10,846 nucleotides of DNA, taken from contig RFPX01000029.1 in the NCBI GenBank assembly GCA_009925955.1, positions 1-10,846 of the forward strand, written 5' to 3'. Positions 1 through 6,964 of the stretch are shown in pieces. This DNA comes from Betaproteobacteria bacterium (lineage in GTDB: Bacteria; Pseudomonadota; Gammaproteobacteria; Burkholderiales; Burkholderiaceae_C). The notes below the pieces were generated by a model, which did not search any database, was not told the origin of the DNA, and saw nothing but the letters and a program-made list of their open reading frames with translations. Positions within the stretch are counted from its first letter, which is position 1. The number at the start of each line of letters is the position of its first letter. The position numbers and the translations under genes were made by a program.

Positions 1-115
1 CACCCTGGTCCTGGGTATTGTTCTCTTCGAGTTCTCCCGGCGCGCCTTCAAGCGCGAGTGGGACCAGACACAAGAAGAGATCGAAAAGGAAATCAAGCGC
101 CGGGAGTCGCTATGA
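1..115 (+). CDS. Branched-chain amino acid-type ABC transporter permease, C-terminal end (livM-like), partial
   Basis: Only the last 37 codons are visible, read in the frame starting at base 2 and ending at a TGA at 113-115. They begin with a hydrophobic stretch (TLVLGIVLFEF), probably the end of the last membrane helix. A highly charged cytoplasmic tail rich in Lys, Arg and Glu follows (REW...EEIEKEIKRRE). The stop overlaps the ATG of the next gene by four bases (ATGA, 112-115), so the two are translationally coupled. In Liv-type operons the permease directly before LivG is normally LivM; that order and the tail are the grounds for the call. The fragment is too short to distinguish LivM from LivH by sequence, so no symbol is given. 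An inner-membrane location is inferred. Confidence 0.72.
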   Translation, partial: TLVLGIVLFEFSRRAFKREWDQTQEEIEKEIKRRESL

Positions 116-915
116 ACCAGCAGCACAGCCCCACGTCACCGGCGCTGGCTCTTGAGCTGATCGATGTGCACAAGAGCTTTGGGAAAACCGAGATCATTCG
201 CGGCGCCAGCCTCAGCGTGGCACAGGGTGAGCGTGTGGCCATCATCGGCCCCAATGGGGCGGGCAAAAGCACGCTGTTCAACCTGATCAGCGGTCGGTTT
301 GCCCCCACGCGCGGAGAAATCAGGCTCATGGGCCAGCGCATCGATGGCCGCAAGCCCTTTGACATCAATCGACGGGGCTTGGCCCGCAGCTTTCAGGTCA
401 GCAACCTGTTCACCCGCTTGTCGGCGTTCGAGAACATCCGCTGTGCCGTGTTGTGGAGCCTGGGCCACCGCTATGCCTTTTGGCGGTTCTTGGCCGACCT
501 CGACGACGTGACCGAGCGCGTGGACGAAGTGTTGGAGATGATCAAGCTCGACAAGAAGCGCGACCACCTGGCCATGAACCTCACCTATGCCGAGCAGCGC
601 GCCTTGGAAGTGGGCGTGACCATCGCGGGCGGCTCCCCGGTGATTCTGCTGGACGAACCCACCGCGGGGATGAGCAAGAGCGAAACCACCCGGTTTGTCC
701 GCCTCATCCGCGACGTGACCGAGGGCAAGACCTTGCTGACCGTGGAGCACGACATGGGCGTGGTCTTCGGTTTGGCCGACAAGATCGCCGTGCTGGTCTA
801 TGGCGAAGTGATCGCCTTCGACACACCCGAGCGGGTGCGTGCGGACGCCCGTGTTCAAGAAGCCTACCTGGGCTCAGTCCTTGCCGACCAGCAGGCCGCC
901 TCGGCCGCGGCCTGA
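112..915 (+). CDS. livG: Liv-type ABC transporter ATP-binding protein (LivG-like)
   Basis: A 267-residue cytoplasmic ATPase that would power a branched-chain-amino-acid/carboxylate-type importer together with the LivF-like protein downstream. Visible motifs are Walker A GPNGAGKS (46-53), Q-loop Gln95, Walker B VILLDEP with Asp181 and Glu182, and the H-loop VEHD with His213. The signature motif is LTYAEQ (157-162), where E. coli LivG has LAYGQQ, so the glycine is replaced by alanine. The C-terminus has the family-typical QEAYLG. I chose ATG 112 over an in-frame GTG at 58 because it gives the ATGA overlap with the permease, has GGGAG at 102-106, and matches the usual family N-terminus. The true substrate is unknown. 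The beta-oxidation genes downstream point to an organic acid rather than leucine/isoleucine/valine; that is inference. Confidence 0.93.
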   Translation: MNQQHSPTSPALALELIDVHKSFGKTEIIRGASLSVAQGERVAIIGPNGAGKSTLFNLISGRFAPTRGEIRLMGQRIDGRKPFDINRRGLARSFQVSNLFTRLSAFENIRCAVLWSLGHRYAFWRFLADLDDVTERVDEVLEMIKLDKKRDHLAMNLTYAEQRALEVGVTIAGGSPVILLDEPTAGMSKSETTRFVRLIRDVTEGKTLLTVEHDMGVVFGLADKIAVLVYGEVIAFDTPERVRADARVQEAYLGSVLADQQAASAAA

Positions 916-935
916 TTCTCCACAGCCCTCGTCAC

Positions 936-1637
936 ATGCTCAACGTTACGAACCTACACGCCTACTACGGCAAGAGCCATGTGCTGCATGGCGTCAACTT
1001 CAGCGTGCAACCCGGCGAGATCGTCGGCTTGCTCGGCCGCAACGGATCGGGCCGATCCACCACCGTCAAGGCGGTGATGGGCCTGGTCGATGCGAATGGC
1101 TCGGTTCAATGGAAGGGTCAGGAGCTCATCGGGGGCAAAGCCTTCGAGATCGCCCACCGCGGCATCGGCTACGTCCCCGAAAACCGCGACATCTTCCCGA
1201 AGCTGACCGTGCACCAAAACCTGATGCTCGGCTGCAAGGCAGCCAAGCCCGACCCCAAGGCCCGCTGGCAGTTTGACGACATGTACGCCTTGTTTCCAAG
1301 GTTGAAGGAGCGCCAGCACACGGAGGCCGGCGTGTTGTCCGGTGGCGAGCAGCAAATGCTCACGCTGTGCCGCACACTGATGGGCGACCCCGACCTGATC
1401 ATGATCGACGAGCCCACCGAGGGCCTGGCGCCCAAGATTGTGGAGCTGGTGGCCGAGTACCTGCGCGAGCTCAAACGCCGTGGCGTCTCCGTTCTGCTGG
1501 TCGAGCAGAAGCTCACCATTGCGCTGGAGGTGTCCGAGCGCTGCCTGGTCATGGGCCATGGGCAGATTGTGTTTGAGGGCACGCCCTCGGAGCTGCGGGA
1601 CAACCGCTACATCCGCAAGGAATGGCTCGAGGTGTGA
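936..1637 (+). CDS. livF: Liv-type ABC transporter ATP-binding protein (LivF-like) with Walker A Lys-to-Arg change
   Basis: A 233-residue partner ATPase to the LivG-like protein, starting 20 bases after its stop. The start ATG 936 gives the canonical beginning MLNVTNLHAYYGKSHVL; no good Shine-Dalgarno site is visible, so coupling to livG is likely. The Walker A is GRNGSGRS (34-41): residue 40, normally an invariant Lys, is Arg (codon CGA, 1053-1055). The signature LSGGEQQM (134-141) is perfect, and Walker B IMIDEP keeps Asp158 and Glu159. The Q-loop position is Glu82 (VPEN) and the H-loop position is Gln191 (VEQK); both are normal for LivF, since E. coli LivF also has VPEG and VEQN. The reading frame is open upstream to 453, but that extension only shadows livG. 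Function as an importer subunit is well supported; full ATPase activity at its own Walker A is uncertain. Confidence 0.92.
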   Translation: MLNVTNLHAYYGKSHVLHGVNFSVQPGEIVGLLGRNGSGRSTTVKAVMGLVDANGSVQWKGQELIGGKAFEIAHRGIGYVPENRDIFPKLTVHQNLMLGCKAAKPDPKARWQFDDMYALFPRLKERQHTEAGVLSGGEQQMLTLCRTLMGDPDLIMIDEPTEGLAPKIVELVAEYLRELKRRGVSVLLVEQKLTIALEVSERCLVMGHGQIVFEGTPSELRDNRYIRKEWLEV

Positions 1638-1643
1638 GCCCCC

Positions 1644-1649
1644 TAGAAT
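1644..1649 (+). promoter_or_regulatory. Possible -10 element before the beta-oxidation genes
   Basis: The 86-base gap between livF and the next gene holds TAGAAT, five of six matches to the sigma70 -10 consensus TATAAT. No convincing -35 sits at the right distance: the nearest candidate, TGGCTC at 1623-1628 inside the end of livF, is poor. No regulator-binding palindrome was found by eye, and no terminator separates livF from the downstream gene. Transcription may simply read through from the transporter genes. Confidence 0.2.
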
Positions 1650-1708
1650 AGAACGAGCGTGCGATTTTTGCGTCGCGCCCTGGTTCTGACTTTCCGCCAA
1701 CTGTCCAC

Positions 1709-1714
1709 AAGGAG
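1709..1714 (+). promoter_or_regulatory. Strong ribosome binding site AAGGAG for the bifunctional beta-oxidation enzyme
   Basis: AAGGAG ends nine bases before ATG 1724 and is among the best Shine-Dalgarno matches in the window. It fixes the start of the downstream gene. It also suggests that the first beta-oxidation gene is translated independently of livF, unlike the coupled genes elsewhere here. Confidence 0.75.
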
Positions 1715-1723
1715 ACCCGCCCG

Positions 1724-3817
1724 ATGAGCGCGAGCTACGAGGTGCGCGGCGCTGTTGCCGTCATCACCCTGAACAACCCGCCCGTCAACGGTCTGGGCCT
1801 GTCTACCCGCGTAGCCTTGGCCGCCGGGATCGAGCAGGCCGTGGGCGATCCTGGCGTCAAGGCCATCGTGGTCACCGGCGCGGGAAAGGCCTTCTCAGGA
1901 GGCGCCGACATTCGAGAATTCGGTTCGCCCAAGGCCATTCAAGAGCCCAACCTGCTGAGCCTGATTCGCCTGTGCGAGAACACGCCCAAGTCGGTGGTGG
2001 CGGCCATCCACACGGTGTGCATGGGCGGTGGCTTGGAGCTGGCCTTGGGTTGCCACTACCGAGTGGTGTCCCCCGGCGCGCAAATTGCGCTGCCGGAAGT
2101 GAAGCTGGGCTTGGTGCCGGGCGCCGGTGGCACGCAGCGCCTGCCGCGCGTCTTGGGCGTCGAAACCGCCTTGAACATGATCGTCAAGGGCGATCCGGTG
2201 AAGAGCGAAGTGCTCGCCGCCTTGCCCGGGCAAAAGCTGTTTGACCGTGTGATCGAGGGCGACCTGCTGGAGGGGGCCTGCGCCTTTGCGTTGGAGGTGG
2301 CTGATCTTCGCCCCTTGCCCTTGGTGCGCAACCTCAAGGCATCCCATCCACAGGGCGATGCCTACTTTGCATTTGCACGCAACACCGTACGGGCGGTGGC
2401 CAAGAACTTCCCGGCCCCGGAGAAGTGTGTCGATTGCGTCGAGGCCGCCACCCAAAAGGGTATCGAAGAAGGGCTGCTGTTCGAGCGCGGCCACTTCCTG
2501 GCCCTGATGATGACGCCGGAATCGAAGGCGCTGCGCCACGCCTTCTTCGGCGAGCGCGCTGCCAGCAAGATTCCCGACGTCCCGGACGACACGCCGCTGC
2601 GGTCGATTGCAACCGTGGGCGTGATTGGCGCCGGCACCATGGGCGGCGGCATCTCGATGAACTTCCTGAACGCCGGTATTCCGGTGACGATTCTGGAAAC
2701 CAAGCAAGAGGCGCTGGACCGCGGTGTGGCCACCATCCGTAAGAACTACGAAGCGCAGGTCAAGAAGGGCAAGCTCAAGCCCGAAAAGTACAACGAGCGG
2801 ATGGCCCTGCTCACGACCACCCTGAGCTACAACGACCTCAAGAACTGCGACCTCATCATCGAGGCCGTGTTCGAAGACATCGGTGTGAAGCAGGTGGTTT
2901 TCCAGCAGTTGGACGCCGTGGCCAAGCCCGGTGCCATCCTGGCCTCCAACACCTCCACCCTGGATGTGGACAAGATCGCCTCCTTCACCCAACGTCCCCA
3001 GGACGTGGTGGGCATGCACTTCTTCAGTCCCGCCAACGTCATGAAGTTGTTGGAAGTGGTGCGAGGCCGCGAGACCGCCAAGGACGTGCTGGCCACCGTG
3101 ATGAAGGTGGCCAAGACCATCCGCAAGACGGCCGTGGTCTCGGGGGTGTGCGATGGCTTCATCGGCAACCGCATGATCGAGCAGTACAGCCGCCAGGCCG
3201 GCTTCCTCCTGGAGGAAGGTTGCACGCCGGCTCAAGTGGACAAGGCCGTCGAGAAGTTCGGTTTTGCCATGGGCCCCTTCCGCATGGGAGACCTGGCGGG
3301 CAACGACATCGGCTGGGCCATCCGCAAGCGCCGCTATGTGGAGAAGCCGCACATGCGCTACAGCAAGACGGCAGACCTCTTGTGCGAGAAGGGCCGCTAC
3401 GGCCAGAAGACCGGTGCGGGCTGGTACGACTACGCGCCGGGCAAGCGCGACGCCATCCCGTCGGCCGAGGTGGTGCAGATGATCGAGGCACACCGCACCG
3501 CCCTGGGCATCACCCCGCGCAAAATTTCCGATGAGGAGATCGTTCACCGCTTGGTGTACTCACTGGTGAACGAGGCTGCCAAGATTTTGGAAGAGGGCAT
3601 TGCCAACAAGGCCAGCGATGTGGACATGGTCTACCTCACCGGCTACGGCTTCCCTTTGTGGCGCGGCGGGCCGCTGTGCTACGCCGATACGCAGGGGCTG
3701 TTCAACGTGGTGCAGGCCATGAAGCGGTTTGCGCGCAACCCCCATGACGACGCCGAGTTCTGGCAGCCCGCGCCGCTGCTGGCCCAGCTCGCAGCCGATG
3801 GCAAGACCTTCAGCTGA
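1724..3817 (+). CDS. Bifunctional enoyl-CoA hydratase / 3-hydroxyacyl-CoA dehydrogenase (FadB/FadJ/MFE-1-like)
   Basis: A 697-residue fusion enzyme for beta-oxidation steps 2 and 3: hydration of trans-2-enoyl-CoA, then NAD-dependent oxidation of the L-3-hydroxyacyl-CoA. Residues 1-190 are a crotonase domain with oxyanion-hole segments AFSGGADI (56-63) and MGGGLE (100-105), and both acid/base residues, Glu105 and Glu125 (LPEVKLGL). A linker follows. The NAD-binding Rossmann domain begins near 297 with GAGTMGGG (302-309). The dehydrogenase pair His432 (MHFFSP) and Glu444 is present, as is GFIGNR (478-483). Two C-terminal 3HCDH domains follow, the second containing GFPLWRGGP. Length and domain order match the peroxisomal MFE-1 and short FadB-like group; E. 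coli FadB is about 30 residues longer. It lies 39 bases upstream of the thiolase, the classic fadB-fadA arrangement. Chain-length preference cannot be read from sequence, so no symbol is given. Confidence 0.96.
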   Translation: MSASYEVRGAVAVITLNNPPVNGLGLSTRVALAAGIEQAVGDPGVKAIVVTGAGKAFSGGADIREFGSPKAIQEPNLLSLIRLCENTPKSVVAAIHTVCMGGGLELALGCHYRVVSPGAQIALPEVKLGLVPGAGGTQRLPRVLGVETALNMIVKGDPVKSEVLAALPGQKLFDRVIEGDLLEGACAFALEVADLRPLPLVRNLKASHPQGDAYFAFARNTVRAVAKNFPAPEKCVDCVEAATQKGIEEGLLFERGHFLALMMTPESKALRHAFFGERAASKIPDVPDDTPLRSIATVGVIGAGTMGGGISMNFLNAGIPVTILETKQEALDRGVATIRKNYEAQVKKGKLKPEKYNERMALLTTTLSYNDLKNCDLIIEAVFEDIGVKQVVFQQLDAVAKPGAILASNTSTLDVDKIASFTQRPQDVVGMHFFSPANVMKLLEVVRGRETAKDVLATVMKVAKTIRKTAVVSGVCDGFIGNRMIEQYSRQAGFLLEEGCTPAQVDKAVEKFGFAMGPFRMGDLAGNDIGWAIRKRRYVEKPHMRYSKTADLLCEKGRYGQKTGAGWYDYAPGKRDAIPSAEVVQMIEAHRTALGITPRKISDEEIVHRLVYSLVNEAAKILEEGIANKASDVDMVYLTGYGFPLWRGGPLCYADTQGLFNVVQAMKRFARNPHDDAEFWQPAPLLAQLAADGKTFS

Positions 3818-3856
3818 CGCCCTCGCAACGCACCGCGAACACCAGGACCACCCACG

Positions 3857-5032
3857 ATGAGCAACGCACTGATTGTCTCCACTGCCCGCACGCCCTTGGC
3901 CAAGAGCTGGAAGGGCGCTTTCAACATGACACACGGTGCCACCTTGGGTGGCCATGCGGTGCAGCACGCCATCGCCCGTGCCGGTATTGATGCCGGCGCC
4001 GTGGAAGACGTGTTGATGGGCTGCGCCAACCCGGAGGGCGCCACCGGCGCCAACATCGCGCGCCAGATCGCCCTGAAGGCGGGATGCCCCGTGTCGGTTT
4101 CCGGCATGACGGTCAACCGCTTTTGCTCCTCGGGCCTGCAAACCATTGCCCTGGCCGCGCAGCGCATCATCGCCGGGGAAGGCGATGTGTATGTGGCCGG
4201 CGGTGTGGAGAGCATTTCCTGCGTGCAGCAGGAGATGAACCAGCACATGCTGCGCGACCCCGCCCTGTACGCGCAAAAGCCCGAGATTTACTGGAACATG
4301 CTGCAAACGGCAGAGCAGGTGGCCAAGCGCTACGGCATCACCCGCCAGGTGATGGACGAGTACGGTGCAGCCAGCCAACAGAAGGCTTGCGCTGCGCAGG
4401 CTGCAGGCAAGTTTGACGAGGAGATCGCCCCGATCACCGTGACCGCCGGTGTGGCCGACCCCGTGCTGGGCATGCGCACCCAGACGGTGACCGTCAGCAA
4501 GGACGAGGGCACCCGCGAAGGCACCACCGTCGAAGGGATCAGCGGGATCCGGCCGGCGATTGCAGGTGGCGTCGTGTCGGCTGGCAATGCCAGCCAGTTT
4601 TCCGATGGTGCCGGTGCCTGCGTGGTGGTCAGCGAAGCCTTTGCGCAGCAGCACCACCTCCAGCCGCTGGGCCGCTTCTTGGGCTTCGCCGTGGCCGGGT
4701 GTGAGCCCGATGAGATGGGCATCGGCCCGGTGTTCGCGGTGCCCAAGGTTCTGAAGCGCTTGGGGTTGTCGGTCGGGGATATCGACCTGTGGGAACTCAA
4801 CGAAGCCTTCGCGGTGCAGGTTCTCTACTGCCGAGACCGGTTGGGCATTCCGGCGGACCGTTTGAATGTCAACGGTGGCGCCATTGCCCTGGGGCACCCT
4901 TATGGCGTCTCGGGCCAGCGCTTGACCGGACACGCCCTGATCGAGGGGCGTCGGCGGGGCGCCAAGCGCGTGTGCGTCACCATGTGCATCGGTGGCGGCA
5001 TGGGGGCCGCAGGCGTCTTCGAGGTCTTGTGA
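3857..5032 (+). CDS. Thiolase (acetyl-CoA C-acyltransferase, 3-ketoacyl-CoA thiolase)
   Basis: A 391-residue thiolase, the usual size, catalysing the last beta-oxidation step: CoA-dependent cleavage of 3-ketoacyl-CoA to acetyl-CoA and a shortened acyl-CoA. The complete catalytic set is present: nucleophile Cys90 in NRFCSSG, the NEAF motif in WELNEAFA, His347 in GHPYGVSG, and second Cys377 in TMCIGGGMG. The GHPYGVSGQR variant, where the common form is GHPxGxSGxR/A, indicates a FadA-like degradative subgroup rather than a PhaA-type biosynthetic acetoacetyl-CoA thiolase. That subgroup call is a judgement, not a proof. The start ATG 3857 has AGGA about ten bases upstream and gives the standard SNALIVSTARTP beginning. 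Position right after the bifunctional enzyme supports operation as a pair in the cytoplasm. Confidence 0.95.
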   Translation: MSNALIVSTARTPLAKSWKGAFNMTHGATLGGHAVQHAIARAGIDAGAVEDVLMGCANPEGATGANIARQIALKAGCPVSVSGMTVNRFCSSGLQTIALAAQRIIAGEGDVYVAGGVESISCVQQEMNQHMLRDPALYAQKPEIYWNMLQTAEQVAKRYGITRQVMDEYGAASQQKACAAQAAGKFDEEIAPITVTAGVADPVLGMRTQTVTVSKDEGTREGTTVEGISGIRPAIAGGVVSAGNASQFSDGAGACVVVSEAFAQQHHLQPLGRFLGFAVAGCEPDEMGIGPVFAVPKVLKRLGLSVGDIDLWELNEAFAVQVLYCRDRLGIPADRLNVNGGAIALGHPYGVSGQRLTGHALIEGRRRGAKRVCVTMCIGGGMGAAGVFEVL

Positions 5033-5088
5033 GGCGCCTCAGCGGCACAGCGCGCCAGGGGCCGTCTGGTTTCTGGCCGACGTGTGGC

Positions 5089-5093
5089 GGGAG
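5089..5093 (+). promoter_or_regulatory. Ribosome binding site GGGAG that decides the acyl-CoA dehydrogenase start
   Basis: GGGAG lies eight bases before ATG 5102. The competing in-frame GTG at 5084 would place this site inside the coding region and has no good Shine-Dalgarno sequence of its own, so ATG 5102 is preferred. Confidence 0.6.
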
Positions 5094-5101
5094 CATCTGA
5101 T

Positions 5102-6943
5102 ATGCGTGCGGTCGTCGATTTCCTCCTTCATGATTGGCTGCGCGTGGAGACGCTGCTGGAGCGGGATCGCTTTGCGGACCACAGCCGGGAGACGTTCAGT
5201 CAGGTACTGGACACCTGTGAGCGGCTGGCCCGCGACAAGTACGCGCCCTTTAACCGACTGGTGGACACCGAAGAGCCGCGCTTTGATGGGCAGACGGTCC
5301 TCTTGCCTCGTGCCACCAAGGAAGCTTGGGACGCCTATGCAGCCAGCGGGATGCTCAGCGCCGCGCAGGATTACGCCATCGGTGGCATGCAGTTGCCCTA
5401 CACGGTGGAGTCGGCGGCCAACGCCTTCTTTGCCAAGGCCTCGGTGAGCATCGGGGCAGGCCTGCTGAGCGTGGGCAACGCCAACCTGCTCATGGCGCAC
5501 GGCACGGCGCTGCAACAGCAGGTGTTCGCGCTCAACGAGTTCAGCGGTCGCTTCTCGGGCACCATGTGCCTGAGCGAGCCGCAAGCGGGCTCCAGCCTGT
5601 CAGATGTGGCCACCCGAGCCGTGCCCGATGGCCCCGACTTCGAGTCGGATCCCTTGGGGCCACGCTACCGGCTGCGAGGCAACAAGATGTGGATCAGTGC
5701 CGGTGAGCACGAACTCACCGAAAACATCATCCACCTGGTGTTGGCCAAGATTCCGCTCGCCGATGGCCAACTGCCTCCGGGCACCAAGGGCATCTCTTTG
5801 TTCATCGTTCCGAAGAAGCTGGTGAACGAGAAGGGCGAGCTCACAGGCGAGCGCAACGATGTGGCCCTGGCGGGCTTGAACCACAAGTGTGGCTGGCGTG
5901 GCACCACCAACACCTTGTTGAATTTTGGTGAAGGCCGGTTTCCGGTTCGTGCGGGGCAGGGCAGCGGTGGACTGGACGGCCAAGGGGCCGGTGCCATTGC
6001 CTACCGCGTGGGCGAGCCGGGCCAGGGGCTGCGTTGCATGTTCCACATGATGAACGAGGCCCGCATTGGGGTCGGCATGGCAGCGGCCATGCTGGGCATG
6101 GCCGGCTACGAAGCCTCTCTGGCCTATGCGCGCCAGCGCCCGCAAGGCCGCCCCATCGGCCCCTCGGGCAAAGACCCCGCGCAGCCGCAGATTCCCATCA
6201 TCGAGCACGCGGACGTGAAGCGGATGCTGCTGGCCCAAAAGGCGTATTGCGAAGGTGCGCTGGCGCTGGAGTTGTACTGCGCGCGGCTTGTCGACGAGTT
6301 GCACACGGGCTCACCCGAAGCACGCCAGGAAGCCCATCTGCTGCTGGAGGTTCTGACACCGATTGCCAAGAGTTGGCCCAGTGAGTGGTGCCTCGAAGCC
6401 AACAGCATGGCCATACAGGTGCATGGTGGCTACGGCTATACCCGCGACTTTCCGGTGGAGCAGTACTGGCGCGACAACCGTCTCAACATGATCCACGAGG
6501 GCACGCACGGCATCCAGGCCCTGGACCTGTTGGGCCGCAAGGTGGTGATGGACGGCGGGGCCGGGCTCAAACTCTTGGCCGGCCGCATCAACACCACGAT
6601 CGAGCGCGCCGGTCAGCACCAGGGGCTTGCGGTTCACGGCCATCAGCTGGCCAAGGCCTTGAAGGAGTTGGGCGGCGCCACCAAGGCCGCCTGGGCCACC
6701 GGCGTGGCCGAGGAAGCCCTGGCCAATGCCACACCCTACCTACAGGCCTTCGGTCATGTGGTGATGGCTTGGGTGTGGCTGGACGTGGCTTTGTCTGCTC
6801 CATCGGAATCGCCGCAGCATCAAGGCCTGCGTGCGGCCAACCGATACTTCTACGAGTATGAGTTGCCCAAGATTGGCCCCTGGCTTCAAGTGGTGTCCTC
6901 GCGCCAAGATGTGTGCCGCACCATGCAGGACGATTGGTTCTGA
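5102..6943 (+). CDS. Acyl-CoA dehydrogenase, large DmdC/AcdC-type with C-terminal extension
   Basis: A 613-residue FAD enzyme for the first beta-oxidation step, introducing the 2,3 double bond into an acyl-CoA and passing electrons to ETF (not in this window). Normal acyl-CoA dehydrogenases have about 380-400 residues. The added length and the extra C-terminal domain (about 480-613) mark the family that includes DmdC, the 3-methylmercaptopropionyl-CoA dehydrogenase. Visible motifs are MCLSEPQAGSS (155-165, FAD/substrate contact), the GNKMWIS strand, GGYGYTRDFPVEQYWRD, and HEGTHGIQALDLLGRK, in which Glu466 is the expected catalytic base. A Gly/Gln-rich loop occupies about residues 279-296. Actual substrates in this family vary widely, so DMSP catabolism should not be assumed. 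It follows the thiolase by 69 bases with no terminator and completes the beta-oxidation set. Confidence 0.93.
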   Translation: MRAVVDFLLHDWLRVETLLERDRFADHSRETFSQVLDTCERLARDKYAPFNRLVDTEEPRFDGQTVLLPRATKEAWDAYAASGMLSAAQDYAIGGMQLPYTVESAANAFFAKASVSIGAGLLSVGNANLLMAHGTALQQQVFALNEFSGRFSGTMCLSEPQAGSSLSDVATRAVPDGPDFESDPLGPRYRLRGNKMWISAGEHELTENIIHLVLAKIPLADGQLPPGTKGISLFIVPKKLVNEKGELTGERNDVALAGLNHKCGWRGTTNTLLNFGEGRFPVRAGQGSGGLDGQGAGAIAYRVGEPGQGLRCMFHMMNEARIGVGMAAAMLGMAGYEASLAYARQRPQGRPIGPSGKDPAQPQIPIIEHADVKRMLLAQKAYCEGALALELYCARLVDELHTGSPEARQEAHLLLEVLTPIAKSWPSEWCLEANSMAIQVHGGYGYTRDFPVEQYWRDNRLNMIHEGTHGIQALDLLGRKVVMDGGAGLKLLAGRINTTIERAGQHQGLAVHGHQLAKALKELGGATKAAWATGVAEEALANATPYLQAFGHVVMAWVWLDVALSAPSESPQHQGLRAANRYFYEYELPKIGPWLQVVSSRQDVCRTMQDDWF

Positions 6944-6964
6944 AACCCCGAAAGGCGTGACGAC

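Noticed and set aside
58..111. GTG start at 58 as an alternative livG start
   Set aside because: It would put 18 extra residues with no similarity to the family inside the permease gene. ATG 112 has a ribosome binding site and the usual ATGA overlap.
453..935. In-frame 5' extension of the livF reading frame into livG
   Set aside because: The extension is simply the open third frame of livG. The LivF family N-terminus begins precisely at ATG 936.
1895..3547. Very long antisense open frame (550 codons) opposite the bifunctional beta-oxidation gene
   Set aside because: It lies wholly inside a gene with complete catalytic motifs on the + strand. Its translation is His/Gly/Gln/Ala-rich with no recognisable motif, as expected from the third-position G/C bias of a high-GC genome.
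3560..4933. Antisense open frame of 457 codons crossing the boundary between the bifunctional enzyme and the thiolase
   Set aside because: It spans two well-supported + strand genes and has low-complexity composition and no domain signal. It is a shadow of codon bias.
5048..5085. Possible terminator hairpin after the thiolase (GGCC repeats)
   Set aside because: The stem is only four bases (GGCC with GGCC) with no T tract; it occurs easily by chance in GC-rich DNA.
5102..6943. Naming the acyl-CoA dehydrogenase dmdC and inferring DMSP catabolism
   Set aside because: The large C-terminal-extended architecture is shared by many enzymes of unknown substrate. No DMSP demethylase or methylthioacryloyl-CoA hydratase is visible nearby.
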